A DNA stretch of 64,000 nt from an uncultured Aggregatibacter sp. GTDB lineage: Bacteria > Pseudomonadota > Gammaproteobacteria > Enterobacterales > Pasteurellaceae. A program made the translations under genes and the position numbers. A model generated the notes under the pieces. That model was given only the letters and a program-made list of their open reading frames with translations, made no database searches and was not told the DNA's origin. Shown in pieces: positions 56,401 through 64,000 of the stretch (the first letter of the stretch is position 1; each line of letters starts with the position of its first letter). The stretch covers positions 21,012 to 85,011 of the forward strand of contig NZ_CABFLM010000093.1 in NCBI RefSeq assembly GCF_901873365.1, given 5' to 3'.

Positions 56401-56863
56401 GTTACAGCGTGTGACTTGGCGCATGGCAACAGTCAAAGACAAAGATCGTATTGAAGCTTGGTTATATCATTTATTGTTGTGTGCCACGCAGCCACAGCCG
56501 ACGGAATCCATTTTCCAAGGCAAGGATAAACGCGAGATCTTTCAAGTGGTGTCTCAACAGGATGCCCTTGCGCAACTGCAAATTTATGTCGAAAGCTATT
56601 TAGCCGGATACGCACAATTACAGCTGATTCCGACACAGGGCATTGAAGCATATCTAAAACAGATTGCTAACGAAGAGACGGTTGATGGTGAGAAGTGCTT
56701 TGCTCAGTTAACAAAAATTGCCGAAGGTGATAATTATTCCCGTGGCGATTTATATTGGCAACGTGTGTTGGTACAAACGCAGGAATTAGACTTGGCGTGG
56801 ATAAACCAGCAGGTGAAGGCGTGGTTTGTACCGATGTTGCAAGCGATTAAGAAGAAAAAATAA
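53468..56863 (+). CDS. recC: Exodeoxyribonuclease V subunit gamma (RecC)
   Basis: 1131 residues, close to E. coli RecC (1122). It is the Chi-reading subunit of the RecBCD helicase-nuclease that repairs double-strand breaks and degrades linear foreign DNA. The N-terminus MFTVYHSNQLEVQKDILVELI and LVQSPGMAQWLQLQIAEQKGIAANFAFPMPASFIW, plus PMRSIPFKVVCLLGMNDGEYPRQ and RRDDDRYLFLEALLSA, are characteristic. The start is a GTG with GGAGG upstream. The recB and recD genes are not in this window. Confidence 0.96.
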   Translation: MFTVYHSNQLEVQKDILVELIQRQPLSNPLQPETVLVQSPGMAQWLQLQIAEQKGIAANFAFPMPASFIWQLYAENLPDVVQSNQFNKNAMMWRLMRLIPQYLEQEAFYPLRHYLAHSVQSEQFKLYQLAGKIADLFDQYLVYRPDWIAAWEAHQEADIHHQIEAQSNFNNDRLSAQIEQNIAWQASLWRALVQVVKTETGLELVQHRAHLHQLLLEKLRKNRPLFLPERLFIFGIPALPKAYLEIFQAISQYCDVHLFFNNPCEEYWGDIVDPTFVEKLALRTRTDYFNQVNKPLLSADQMAQVEQQWEVTYAQEKLQVGNPLLASWGKLGRDFSYLLTQLEPNEISAYAEIEPKNLLSQIQHQILHLMPSGTEPLNYQENDRTLTFHACHSTMREVEVLQDYLLHLLQENPHLTPKDIIVMVADIDKYTPYIRAVFGQHATPQTAIPFSISDNKLSENDVIIAGFLSLLQLKESIFSAEDVLALLDVPAIRQRFNIELQDLAQIRDWVKNAGVRFGLEKQSAEPHGEVQSNYNSWQAGLERMLLGYALREENGIWQDSLGLDNSFGLKGQLAGQLAEFIAALSDWFQTLQQRYSVAQWQQHLHALTDRFFAATTETEETLFYIKDVIQQFAEQLQDAHFDELLAVDVVADVMSGALEENPNHYRFLAGKVNFCTLLPMRSIPFKVVCLLGMNDGEYPRQQPPNSFDLMQYHRIKGDRARRDDDRYLFLEALLSAQEYLYISYIGRSISDNQEREPSVLVSQLLDYIVENLPDEGKDWRALLVQQHGMTAFSRKNFEKNDRTFSQSFAQQWLPLVNSQSNQALSDFIQPTIAQEDFEQETEIEFSRLVAFVKNPVKFFFERRLGVNFSEQEESIADSENFVLNNGLEKYLIHADLVDVDEHQIDAFFDHLKVKGVLPRGEFATLYANKLLDEVAKFKHYIADYVEQTPQNRFVQMTLPTVFGNITLSGNISHLYGDPLQRVTWRMATVKDKDRIEAWLYHLLLCATQPQPTESIFQGKDKREIFQVVSQQDALAQLQIYVESYLAGYAQLQLIPTQGIEAYLKQIANEETVDGEKCFAQLTKIAEGDNYSRGDLYWQRVLVQTQELDLAWINQQVKAWFVPMLQAIKKKK

Positions 56864-56865
56864 CC

Positions 56866-57309
56866 TTATAAATAGGCCGCCATGACCACGGCATTTTCCC
56901 GTTTCCCATCTGCTGTCGGATAATAGTTTTTGCGGATATCCACTTGATTAAAGCCCAGCGAATCATAAAGCGCTTGGGCTTTTTTATTGGATTCGCGCAC
57001 TTCTAACCACAATGTCAAAATGCCTTTTTGTCTGAGTTGGGTGATGAGTTCGTTTAAGAGTTGTCGTCCGAGTCCCAAACCTTGTTTTTGCGGATCGATA
57101 GCAATATTAAACAGGGTGGCTTCATCTAGTACGGTCTGACAAATAGCAAACCCGTAAATCTTATTTTCTTCGCCGATTTTCAAATTGAGATAACGCTCGC
57201 CTTGGTTATTTTTCAACGTGCCTAAACTCCAAGGCACGGCGTGAGCCGCCTGCTCAATGGCATAAAGTGCGTCAAAATCTTGTTCTTCAATGGGCGAAAT
57301 GGTTATCAC
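56866..57309 (-). CDS. rimI: Ribosomal protein S18 alanine N-acetyltransferase
   Basis: 147 residues, a single GNAT domain. The acetyl-CoA site is LFNIAIDPQKQGLGLGRQLL (Q/R-x2-G-x-G/A), and the C-terminus has EVRESNKKAQALYDSLGFNQVDIRKNYYP typical of RimI. It acetylates the N-terminus of S18, whose gene is at 43758. It is downstream of holD (12-base gap), and its end meets recC tail to tail (2 bases). Confidence 0.92.
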   Translation of the reverse strand: MITISPIEEQDFDALYAIEQAAHAVPWSLGTLKNNQGERYLNLKIGEENKIYGFAICQTVLDEATLFNIAIDPQKQGLGLGRQLLNELITQLRQKGILTLWLEVRESNKKAQALYDSLGFNQVDIRKNYYPTADGKRENAVVMAAYL

Positions 57310-57321
57310 GACAGATCCTTG

Positions 57322-57762
57322 TTATGTGGCATTGATGGAAGGGGATTGTTGAATGGTTTGCCAAAATTGACGTTTTGCCTGCGGATTTTGTTTAAATTCC
57401 TCAAGATCACCTGACTGCCACACATTTAACGGTTGTGAGAGAGATAAAGTGCGGTCATTTTCCGAGGTGTTTTGAGAAAGCAACCAATAACTGACTTTAT
57501 GGTTAACTTGCAAATAAGCAAGCTGTTCAAAGGTGATGTTTAATACTTGCTCGCTATCCAAGTTCAGGCTGCGTAACACATCCTGCACAACAGGTTGTTG
57601 CAATAGATTTTGCTGACTGATGATAATCAAACGAATATGCTCGGCAACAGTGATATTCATTGCGCCTTTCAACGCTTCCGGGCGCACTAACTGCCATTGG
57701 CTGATGCCCATTTGTTGCAGTAATACATCTCGACGGGAGTAAGGTTGGCGCGTTTCTTGCAT
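57322..57762 (-). CDS. holD: DNA polymerase III subunit psi
   Basis: 146 residues from the ATG at 57762; a TTG at 57774 is possible. SRRDVLLQQMGISQWQLVRPEALKGAMNITVAEHIRLIIIS matches the psi N-terminus that bridges DnaX and chi. holD-rimI is the usual order. The gene is divergent to rsmC, with about 67 bases between. No clear Shine-Dalgarno sequence was found. Confidence 0.88.
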   Translation of the reverse strand: MQETRQPYSRRDVLLQQMGISQWQLVRPEALKGAMNITVAEHIRLIIISQQNLLQQPVVQDVLRSLNLDSEQVLNITFEQLAYLQVNHKVSYWLLSQNTSENDRTLSLSQPLNVWQSGDLEEFKQNPQAKRQFWQTIQQSPSINAT

Positions 57763-57829
57763 ATCTAAAATCAATTCAATCCAGTATAATGGGCGCCCAT
57801 TTTAACCAATAAGGCAGAGGATTAATAGC

Positions 57830-58834
57830 GTGATTTGTGCAGAAAGTGAAGTGCTGGAACGTCATCTGGATTTTTTAACGGGGAAGTCGTTATTGCTTAC
57901 GGGAGCCGTGAACGATGAGTTTCTTTCCGATTTACGACGCCAAGGTTTTAACGCCTGCGCTTGGAGTTGGTATTTTGATTACGCCAACCGAGAAAATCAA
58001 AAGCAACAAAGTGCGGTGGATTTTTCCCTCGAATTTCAATGCCAAGCCGATTTGATCCTGTTTTATTGGACAAAGAACAAGCAGGAATGCCATGTCCAAT
58101 TAATGCAAATTCTCGCCAAAAGCCCGGTGGGGCAAGAAATACTCATTGTCGGCGAAAATCGTAGCGGCGTACGTTCTGCCGAAAATAGGCTTGCGGACTT
58201 CGGCGATATTCACAAAATCGACTCTGCCCGCCGTTGTAGTCTTTATCATTTTCAGCTAAAAAATCCACCGCACTTTGATCTGAATTCCTTCTGGAAATCC
58301 TACCAACATCCACAACTTGCTGATGTCACCGTGTATGCGTTGCCGGGCGTATTCAGCGCAGCCGAACTGGATGGCGGCACCGCATTGTTGTTGTCCACGT
58401 TAAAAAATGTGTCGGGCGATGTACTGGATATCGGTTGTGGCGCAGGCGTGATTGGCAGTTACATTCAAAAATATCATCCGAAAACCAAGCTGGTGATGAC
58501 GGATATTCACGCCATGGCGCTTGAATCGGCACAGCGAACGTTGCGAGAAAATCAGTTGCAAGGCACGGTACAGGCAAGCGATGTGTTTTCTCATGTGGAA
58601 GGTAAATTTGACCTGATCATTTCCAACCCGCCGTTTCATGACGGCATTGATACCGCCTATACCGCCGTTAATGAGTTGATTAAACAAGCCAAATGGCATC
58701 TTAAAGCCGGTGGTGAATTGCGTATTGTAGCGAATGCCTTTTTGCCTTATGCCGACTGGCTGGATCAACATTTCGGTGGCCATGAGGTATTGGCGAAAAA
58801 TAACAAATTTAAGGTGTATTCAGTGCGCGGATGA
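57830..58834 (+). CDS. rsmC: 16S rRNA (guanine1207-N2)-methyltransferase
   Basis: 334 residues. Tandem methyltransferase-like domains; the active C-terminal one has VLDIGCGAGVIGSYI (motif I, near 196) and the catalytic ISNPPFHDG (near 265). It methylates G1207 of 16S rRNA. The start is GTG at 57830 with AGAGGA upstream. It is divergent to holD-rimI, as in H. influenzae. Confidence 0.94.
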   Translation: MICAESEVLERHLDFLTGKSLLLTGAVNDEFLSDLRRQGFNACAWSWYFDYANRENQKQQSAVDFSLEFQCQADLILFYWTKNKQECHVQLMQILAKSPVGQEILIVGENRSGVRSAENRLADFGDIHKIDSARRCSLYHFQLKNPPHFDLNSFWKSYQHPQLADVTVYALPGVFSAAELDGGTALLLSTLKNVSGDVLDIGCGAGVIGSYIQKYHPKTKLVMTDIHAMALESAQRTLRENQLQGTVQASDVFSHVEGKFDLIISNPPFHDGIDTAYTAVNELIKQAKWHLKAGGELRIVANAFLPYADWLDQHFGGHEVLAKNNKFKVYSVRG

Positions 58835-58919
58835 GTGAATCCTGCACTACATTTTGCTGGCTCGGCAAAACCCGTTTAGCTAGAATTCTACCTATTATTT
58901 ACTACTTCGGGAGATGACT

Positions 58920-60341
58920 ATGAACTTTCCTAACATCGCCCAACAAGTGATTGAAAAACTTGGCGGCAAAGAAAATATTGTCACGGCGGCCCACTGTGCG
59001 ACCCGTTTGCGTATTGTGCTAAATGATGAAAGCAAAGTGGACAAGGAAGGCATCGACAATATTGAGGGGGTAAAAGGGCAGTTTGCTGTTGCCGGGCAAT
59101 ATCAAATTATTTTTGGTTCCGGTACCGTGAATAAAGTCCACGCTGAATTAACTAAATTGCTGGGCATCGGCGATGTGAGTAAAGCGGAAGTGGCAGAAGC
59201 GGCTGGCGGTAATCAAAGTTTGTTGCAACGTTTGGTAAAAGGTTTAGCGGATATTTTTGTACCGATCATTCCGGCTATCGTGGCAGGCGGTTTATTGATG
59301 GGTATTTACAGCATGCTCACCGCCAAAGGGTTCTTTGTAGATGAACTCAGCGTCATTGACATGCATCCTGAACTCAAAGATTTAGTGGATTTCATTAACA
59401 CTATTGCGAACGCACCGTTTGTATTCTTACCGGTATTGCTTGGTTTCTCCGCCACCCGTAAGTTTGGCGGTAACCCATTTCTTGGAGCCGCATTAGGGAT
59501 GTTATTGGTTCACCCCGCACTGGCTGACGGCTGGAACTATGCTTTAACGCTGGCAGAAGGTAAAATCCAATATTGGAATGTGTTTGGTTTGCAAATTGAA
59601 CGCGTAGGCTATCAAGGCACTGTGATCCCAACCTTAATTTCTGCTTGGGTGTTAGCAACGTTAGAAAAAACGTTCCGTAAATTTGTGCCGTCTTATTTAG
59701 ATAATTTGGTCACACCGTTATTTTCCTTGTTTATCGCAGGCTTCTTGGCGTTTACCCTCATCGGCCCAATCGGACGTGAAGCAGGTTCATTAATCGCTGC
59801 AGGGTTAACCTGGTTATATGACACATTAGGTTTCATTGGCGGTGCGATTTTCGGTACTTTCTACGCACCCATCGTGATTACCGGTATGCACCAAACCTTC
59901 ATTGCGGTGGAAACCCAATTATTAGCGGAAATGGCTCAAACCGGCGGTACCTTTATTTTCCCAATTGCGGCAATGTCTAACATTGCACAAGGCGCCGCCT
60001 GTTTGGGCGTGGCATTTGCCTTAAAAGATCCAAAAGTACGCGGCTTGGCCATTCCTTCCGGCATTTCTGCGCTGCTGGGTATTACCGAGCCTGCCATGTT
60101 CGGGGTGAACTTGCGTTACCGTCAAGCCTTTATCGCGGCGATGATTGGCTCCGGTCTGGCGAGTGCCTTCATTGCCTTCTTTAACGTCAAAGCCATTGCC
60201 CTTGGTGCGGCAGGTTTCTTAGGTATTCCGTCGATTAAACCGGACAGCCTTGCCATGTACAGCATCGGTATGGCCATTTCCTTTATTGTGGCATTCAGTC
60301 TTTCCACGGTTTTAGTGAAACGGGCGCAAGCCAAAGCTTAA
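58920..60341 (+). CDS. PTS EIIBC transporter, sucrose type (ScrA-like)
   Basis: 473 residues. The EIIB domain (1-80) has the phosphorylated Cys26 in AAHCATRLRIVL. The EIIC domain has about ten helices with FVPIIPAIVAGGLLMG, FGGNPFLGAALGMLLVHPAL and GITEPAMFGVNLRYR, the closest pattern I know being ScrA. Sucrose is likely, but trehalose or N-acetylmuramate relatives are not excluded. The EIIA function must come from another protein. No scrB, scrK or scrR gene is adjacent. The ATG at 58920 has GGGAG 6 bases upstream; the ATG at 58914 is too close. Confidence 0.8.
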   Translation: MNFPNIAQQVIEKLGGKENIVTAAHCATRLRIVLNDESKVDKEGIDNIEGVKGQFAVAGQYQIIFGSGTVNKVHAELTKLLGIGDVSKAEVAEAAGGNQSLLQRLVKGLADIFVPIIPAIVAGGLLMGIYSMLTAKGFFVDELSVIDMHPELKDLVDFINTIANAPFVFLPVLLGFSATRKFGGNPFLGAALGMLLVHPALADGWNYALTLAEGKIQYWNVFGLQIERVGYQGTVIPTLISAWVLATLEKTFRKFVPSYLDNLVTPLFSLFIAGFLAFTLIGPIGREAGSLIAAGLTWLYDTLGFIGGAIFGTFYAPIVITGMHQTFIAVETQLLAEMAQTGGTFIFPIAAMSNIAQGAACLGVAFALKDPKVRGLAIPSGISALLGITEPAMFGVNLRYRQAFIAAMIGSGLASAFIAFFNVKAIALGAAGFLGIPSIKPDSLAMYSIGMAISFIVAFSLSTVLVKRAQAKA

Positions 60342-60348
60342 CAACAAA

Positions 60349-60388
60349 AAATAGGCAACACCTCAAAGATGTTGCCTATTTTTTTAGA
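60349..60388 (+). terminator. Terminator after the PTS gene
   Basis: AAATAGGCAACA (60349-60360) pairs with TGTTGCCTATTT (60370-60381), loop 9 bases, followed by TTTT. Perfect 12-bp stem. Confidence 0.93.
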
Positions 60389-60402
60389 TCCAATTATCTA
60401 TA

Positions 60403-60500
60403 AAAACCACCGCACTTTTCATGATATTACCGATGAGAATCTGCCCTTGAGGGTATTTCAGGCTGGCTTTTTAACGAACAGACTCAAGTGCGGTGGTTTT
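60403..60500. repeat. Inverted pair of uptake signals
   Basis: AAAACCACCGCACTT (60403-60417) is the exact reverse complement of 60486-60500, with 68 bases between. Each arm contains one uptake signal. It lies between the PTS gene and serS and could serve as a weak long-loop terminator for serS. Confidence 0.8.
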
Positions 60501-60527
60501 ATGTCGATTTTCTAAATCGCGTATGGG

Positions 60528-61871
<1,344 letters not shown>

Positions 61872-62143
61872 TTAAAAACTGTGTTTATTCTATATCGTAT
61901 TCAACCAATAAACTAGCAAAAACATGGACTAAAGTGCGGTCAGAAATCGCCGTGTTTTTTCTCATTACCCGCTTTTTTACAGGTTAGGCGAGAAGTGAAT
62001 CGTCGCTATACGTTAAAAAATACGCCGATAAAAGTTTGATGTAACGCAAAAATTTTCCTAATTCTACTACTTAATAAGTAGCCTTAATGTTAGACTGGTG
62101 CTGGTTTTCTCATCACCAAATGAAATTATTTTCTGGAGTATCT

Positions 62144-63811
62144 ATGGAATTTCTCATGAATTTAAGTGAAGGCACGCAATTTGCGATTCAACTTGCGATC
62201 GTCTTAATCTGTTTATTCTACGGCGCCAAAAAAGGCGGTATCGCTCTCGGTTTGTTAGGCGGTATCGGTCTTATTGTCTTGGTGTTCGGCTTCGGCATTG
62301 AACCGGGTAAACCGGCAATCGATGTGATGTTAACCATCCTTGCGGTGGTGGTAACATCTGCAACGTTACAAGCCAGTGGCGGCTTAGATGTGATGTTGCA
62401 AATCGCAGAAAAATTACTGCGTAAAAACCCGAAATACGTCAGTATTCTCGCCCCGTTCGTTACCTGCACCCTGACGATTCTTTGCGGTACCGGACACGTG
62501 GTTTATACCATGTTACCAATTATTTATGATATCGCGATTAAAAACGATATTCGTCCGGAACGCCCAATGGCAGCCAGTTCTATAGCCTCACAAATGGGTA
62601 TCATCGCTTCCCCGGTTTCCGTTGCAGTAGTCACCTTAACGGCTTTCTTAGTGAATGCACAAAACCATTTAGCCGGTTTTGACGGTTACTTAGACTTATT
62701 AAAAATCACTGTGCCATCCACCCTTTGTGGTGTTTTAGCTATCGGTATCTTCAGCTGGTTCCGTGGTAAAGATTTAGATAAAGACCAAGAATTCCAAGAA
62801 AAATTAAAAGATCCTGAATTCAAAAAATATGTGTATGGCGACAGCGCTTCCCTACTCGATAAAAAATTACCACAATCCAGCTGGAACGCAATGTGGATTT
62901 TCTTCGGTGCCATTTTAGTGGTTGCCTTATTAGGTTATTTCAAAGAATTGCGTCCATCTTTTGAGAAAAGCACACCGGCTCAAGTGGTTGAAGTGCTTTC
63001 AGGCGATAAAGCAGTCAAGAGCTTTAACGTGAAAGACGGCAAAATTCTTGCCGTAGCCAAAGACGGTAAAGTTGCGCTTGATGTTAAAGACAACAAAACC
63101 AAAGCAAAAACCGCTTATGACAGCGTTGAAATTTACGACGACAAAGGTACATTAACCCAAACTGTTGTTTTACAAGATAACAATGTGATTATTACTGCCG
63201 GCGACAAAACAGAAACCATTGAAAACGCGACAATCGGCTTAAAAGACACGGTGAAGAAAAAAGTCACTTTAGGCATGGTTCACGTTATCCAAATCTTCAT
63301 GTTATTGGCTGGTTCATTAATCATCATCTTTACAAAAACCGATGCCGGCAAAATCAGTAAAAATGAAATCTTCCGTTCCGGTATGATTGCATTAGTTGCC
63401 GTATTCGGGATTTCTTGGATGGCAGAAACTATGTTTACCGTCCATACACCGATGATGAAAGCGGCATTAGGGGACGTCGTCAAAGCGCACCCTTGGACTT
63501 ATGCTGTGATGCTATTATTAATCTCTAAATTCGTTAACTCCCAAGCTGCTGCATTGGTGGCATTCGTGCCGCTTGCATTAGGTATCGGTGTTGACCCGGC
63601 GATTATTCTTGCCTTCGCAGCGGCTTGTTACGGTTACTACATTTTACCAACCTACCCAAGCGACTTGGCAGCGATTCAATTTGACCGTTCCGGTACCACC
63701 CACATCGGTAAATTTGTCATCAACCACAGCTTTATTTTACCGGGCTTAATCGGTGTAATTACGTCCTGTATCTTCGGTTATATCTTCACAACCCTGTTTG
63801 GATACTTGTAA
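62144..63811 (+). CDS. dcuB: Anaerobic C4-dicarboxylate transporter DcuB with inserted domain
   Basis: 555 residues from the ATG at 62144 (GGAG 7 bases upstream); E. coli DcuB has 446. [59 protein letters not shown] and [25 protein letters not shown] are nearly those of E. coli DcuB, the fumarate/succinate antiporter of fumarate respiration. An extra about 103 residues (274-376) sits between RPSF and GMVHVIQ, where E. coli DcuB has only a short loop. The insert is polar, with repeated KDG/KDN turns, and looks like a small beta domain. No dedicated regulator was seen nearby. Confidence 0.92.
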   Translation: MEFLMNLSEGTQFAIQLAIVLICLFYGAKKGGIALGLLGGIGLIVLVFGFGIEPGKPAIDVMLTILAVVVTSATLQASGGLDVMLQIAEKLLRKNPKYVSILAPFVTCTLTILCGTGHVVYTMLPIIYDIAIKNDIRPERPMAASSIASQMGIIASPVSVAVVTLTAFLVNAQNHLAGFDGYLDLLKITVPSTLCGVLAIGIFSWFRGKDLDKDQEFQEKLKDPEFKKYVYGDSASLLDKKLPQSSWNAMWIFFGAILVVALLGYFKELRPSFEKSTPAQVVEVLSGDKAVKSFNVKDGKILAVAKDGKVALDVKDNKTKAKTAYDSVEIYDDKGTLTQTVVLQDNNVIITAGDKTETIENATIGLKDTVKKKVTLGMVHVIQIFMLLAGSLIIIFTKTDAGKISKNEIFRSGMIALVAVFGISWMAETMFTVHTPMMKAALGDVVKAHPWTYAVMLLLISKFVNSQAAALVAFVPLALGIGVDPAIILAFAAACYGYYILPTYPSDLAAIQFDRSGTTHIGKFVINHSFILPGLIGVITSCIFGYIFTTLFGYL

Positions 63812-63841
63812 TTTAGATTAGATTGAATCTCAAATAACAAT

Positions 63842-63865
63842 CCGCACGTAAAACGTGCGGTTTTT
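63842..63865 (+). terminator. Terminator after dcuB
   Basis: CCGCACGT (63842-63849) pairs with ACGTGCGG (63853-63860), loop AAA, then TTTTT. A second hairpin without a T-tract, CACAAGCCC/GGGCTTGTG, lies at 63900-63923. No gene is seen from 63,812 to the end of the window. Confidence 0.9.
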
Positions 63866-64000
63866 AGGCTCCCCTATTCCCATATAAGGGCCTATACTTC
63901 ACAAGCCCTAAAAGGGGCTTGTGAAAACCGGTCACCGTGTTTATTTTCATATCACTATTTTAGTGAATCGTAGCGTGCAACTTGTTGCACGAAATCATGA

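Noticed and set aside
62036..62049. FNR-like site TTGAT-GTAA-CGCAA upstream of dcuB
   Set aside because: Only the left half fits TTGAT-N4-ATCAA; the right half has three of five matches. Plausible biologically, but too weak to annotate.

Overview
The window is a chromosomal segment of a Pasteurellaceae bacterium of the Haemophilus influenzae/Aggregatibacter lineage; Aggregatibacter is my best guess, not proven. The 9-base DNA uptake signal AAGTGCGGT (or its complement) occurs about 45 times by eye, inside genes and between them. Gene order repeatedly matches H. influenzae: fur-fldA-ybfE-ybfF / menE-seqA / mscK-aroC-mepA-TSUP-lpxM, comNOPQ-recC, rimI-holD / rsmC and cdd-potDCBA. No rRNA or tRNA gene and no CRISPR array was seen.

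Layout. 1-19,011 is core: a YwiC-like membrane protein, a RidA-family protein, an exo/endonuclease-phosphatase protein, dnaX with a gamma frameshift signal, apt, lpxM, a TSUP transporter, mepA, aroC, mscK, menE, seqA, then ybfF-ybfE-fldA-fur, a cupin protein and rlmL. 19,112-27,694 is a mobile element of about 8.6 kb, bounded by perfect 28-bp inverted repeats and a matching 8-bp target duplication. It contains two IS1595-family transposases, two small winged-helix-like proteins at the right end, a two-gene unknown module, two XRE regulators, and an operon xre-DNA methyltransferase-DUF262-HEPN that looks like a restriction/anti-phage system. It has no uptake signal and is AT-rich. 27,695-30,340 is a scar region: a repeat-bearing surface lipoprotein, AT-rich small ORFs, the 3' remnant of queC, and a second copy of the rlmL 5' end.

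30,341-64,000 returns to core: cdd, potD and potCBA; a truncated alpha-2-macroglobulin-like gene; tldD; plsB; lexA with two SOS boxes; the rpsF-priB-rpsR-rplI ribosomal operon behind a probable S6:S18 leader; infA; lnt and corC; mepM; znuCB; the competence operon comNOPQ behind a CRP-S/CRE site, then recC; rimI-holD; rsmC; a ScrA-like PTS EIIBC; serS; and a dcuB with an extra domain of about 100 residues.

How the parts relate. The natural-competence machinery, the uptake signals and the duplicated rlmL/queC fragments describe a chromosome that gains and rearranges DNA by transformation. The transposon beside rlmL is the exception: it arrived by transposition and carries a candidate defence operon whose first gene, a regulator, shares an 85-bp control region with a transposase.
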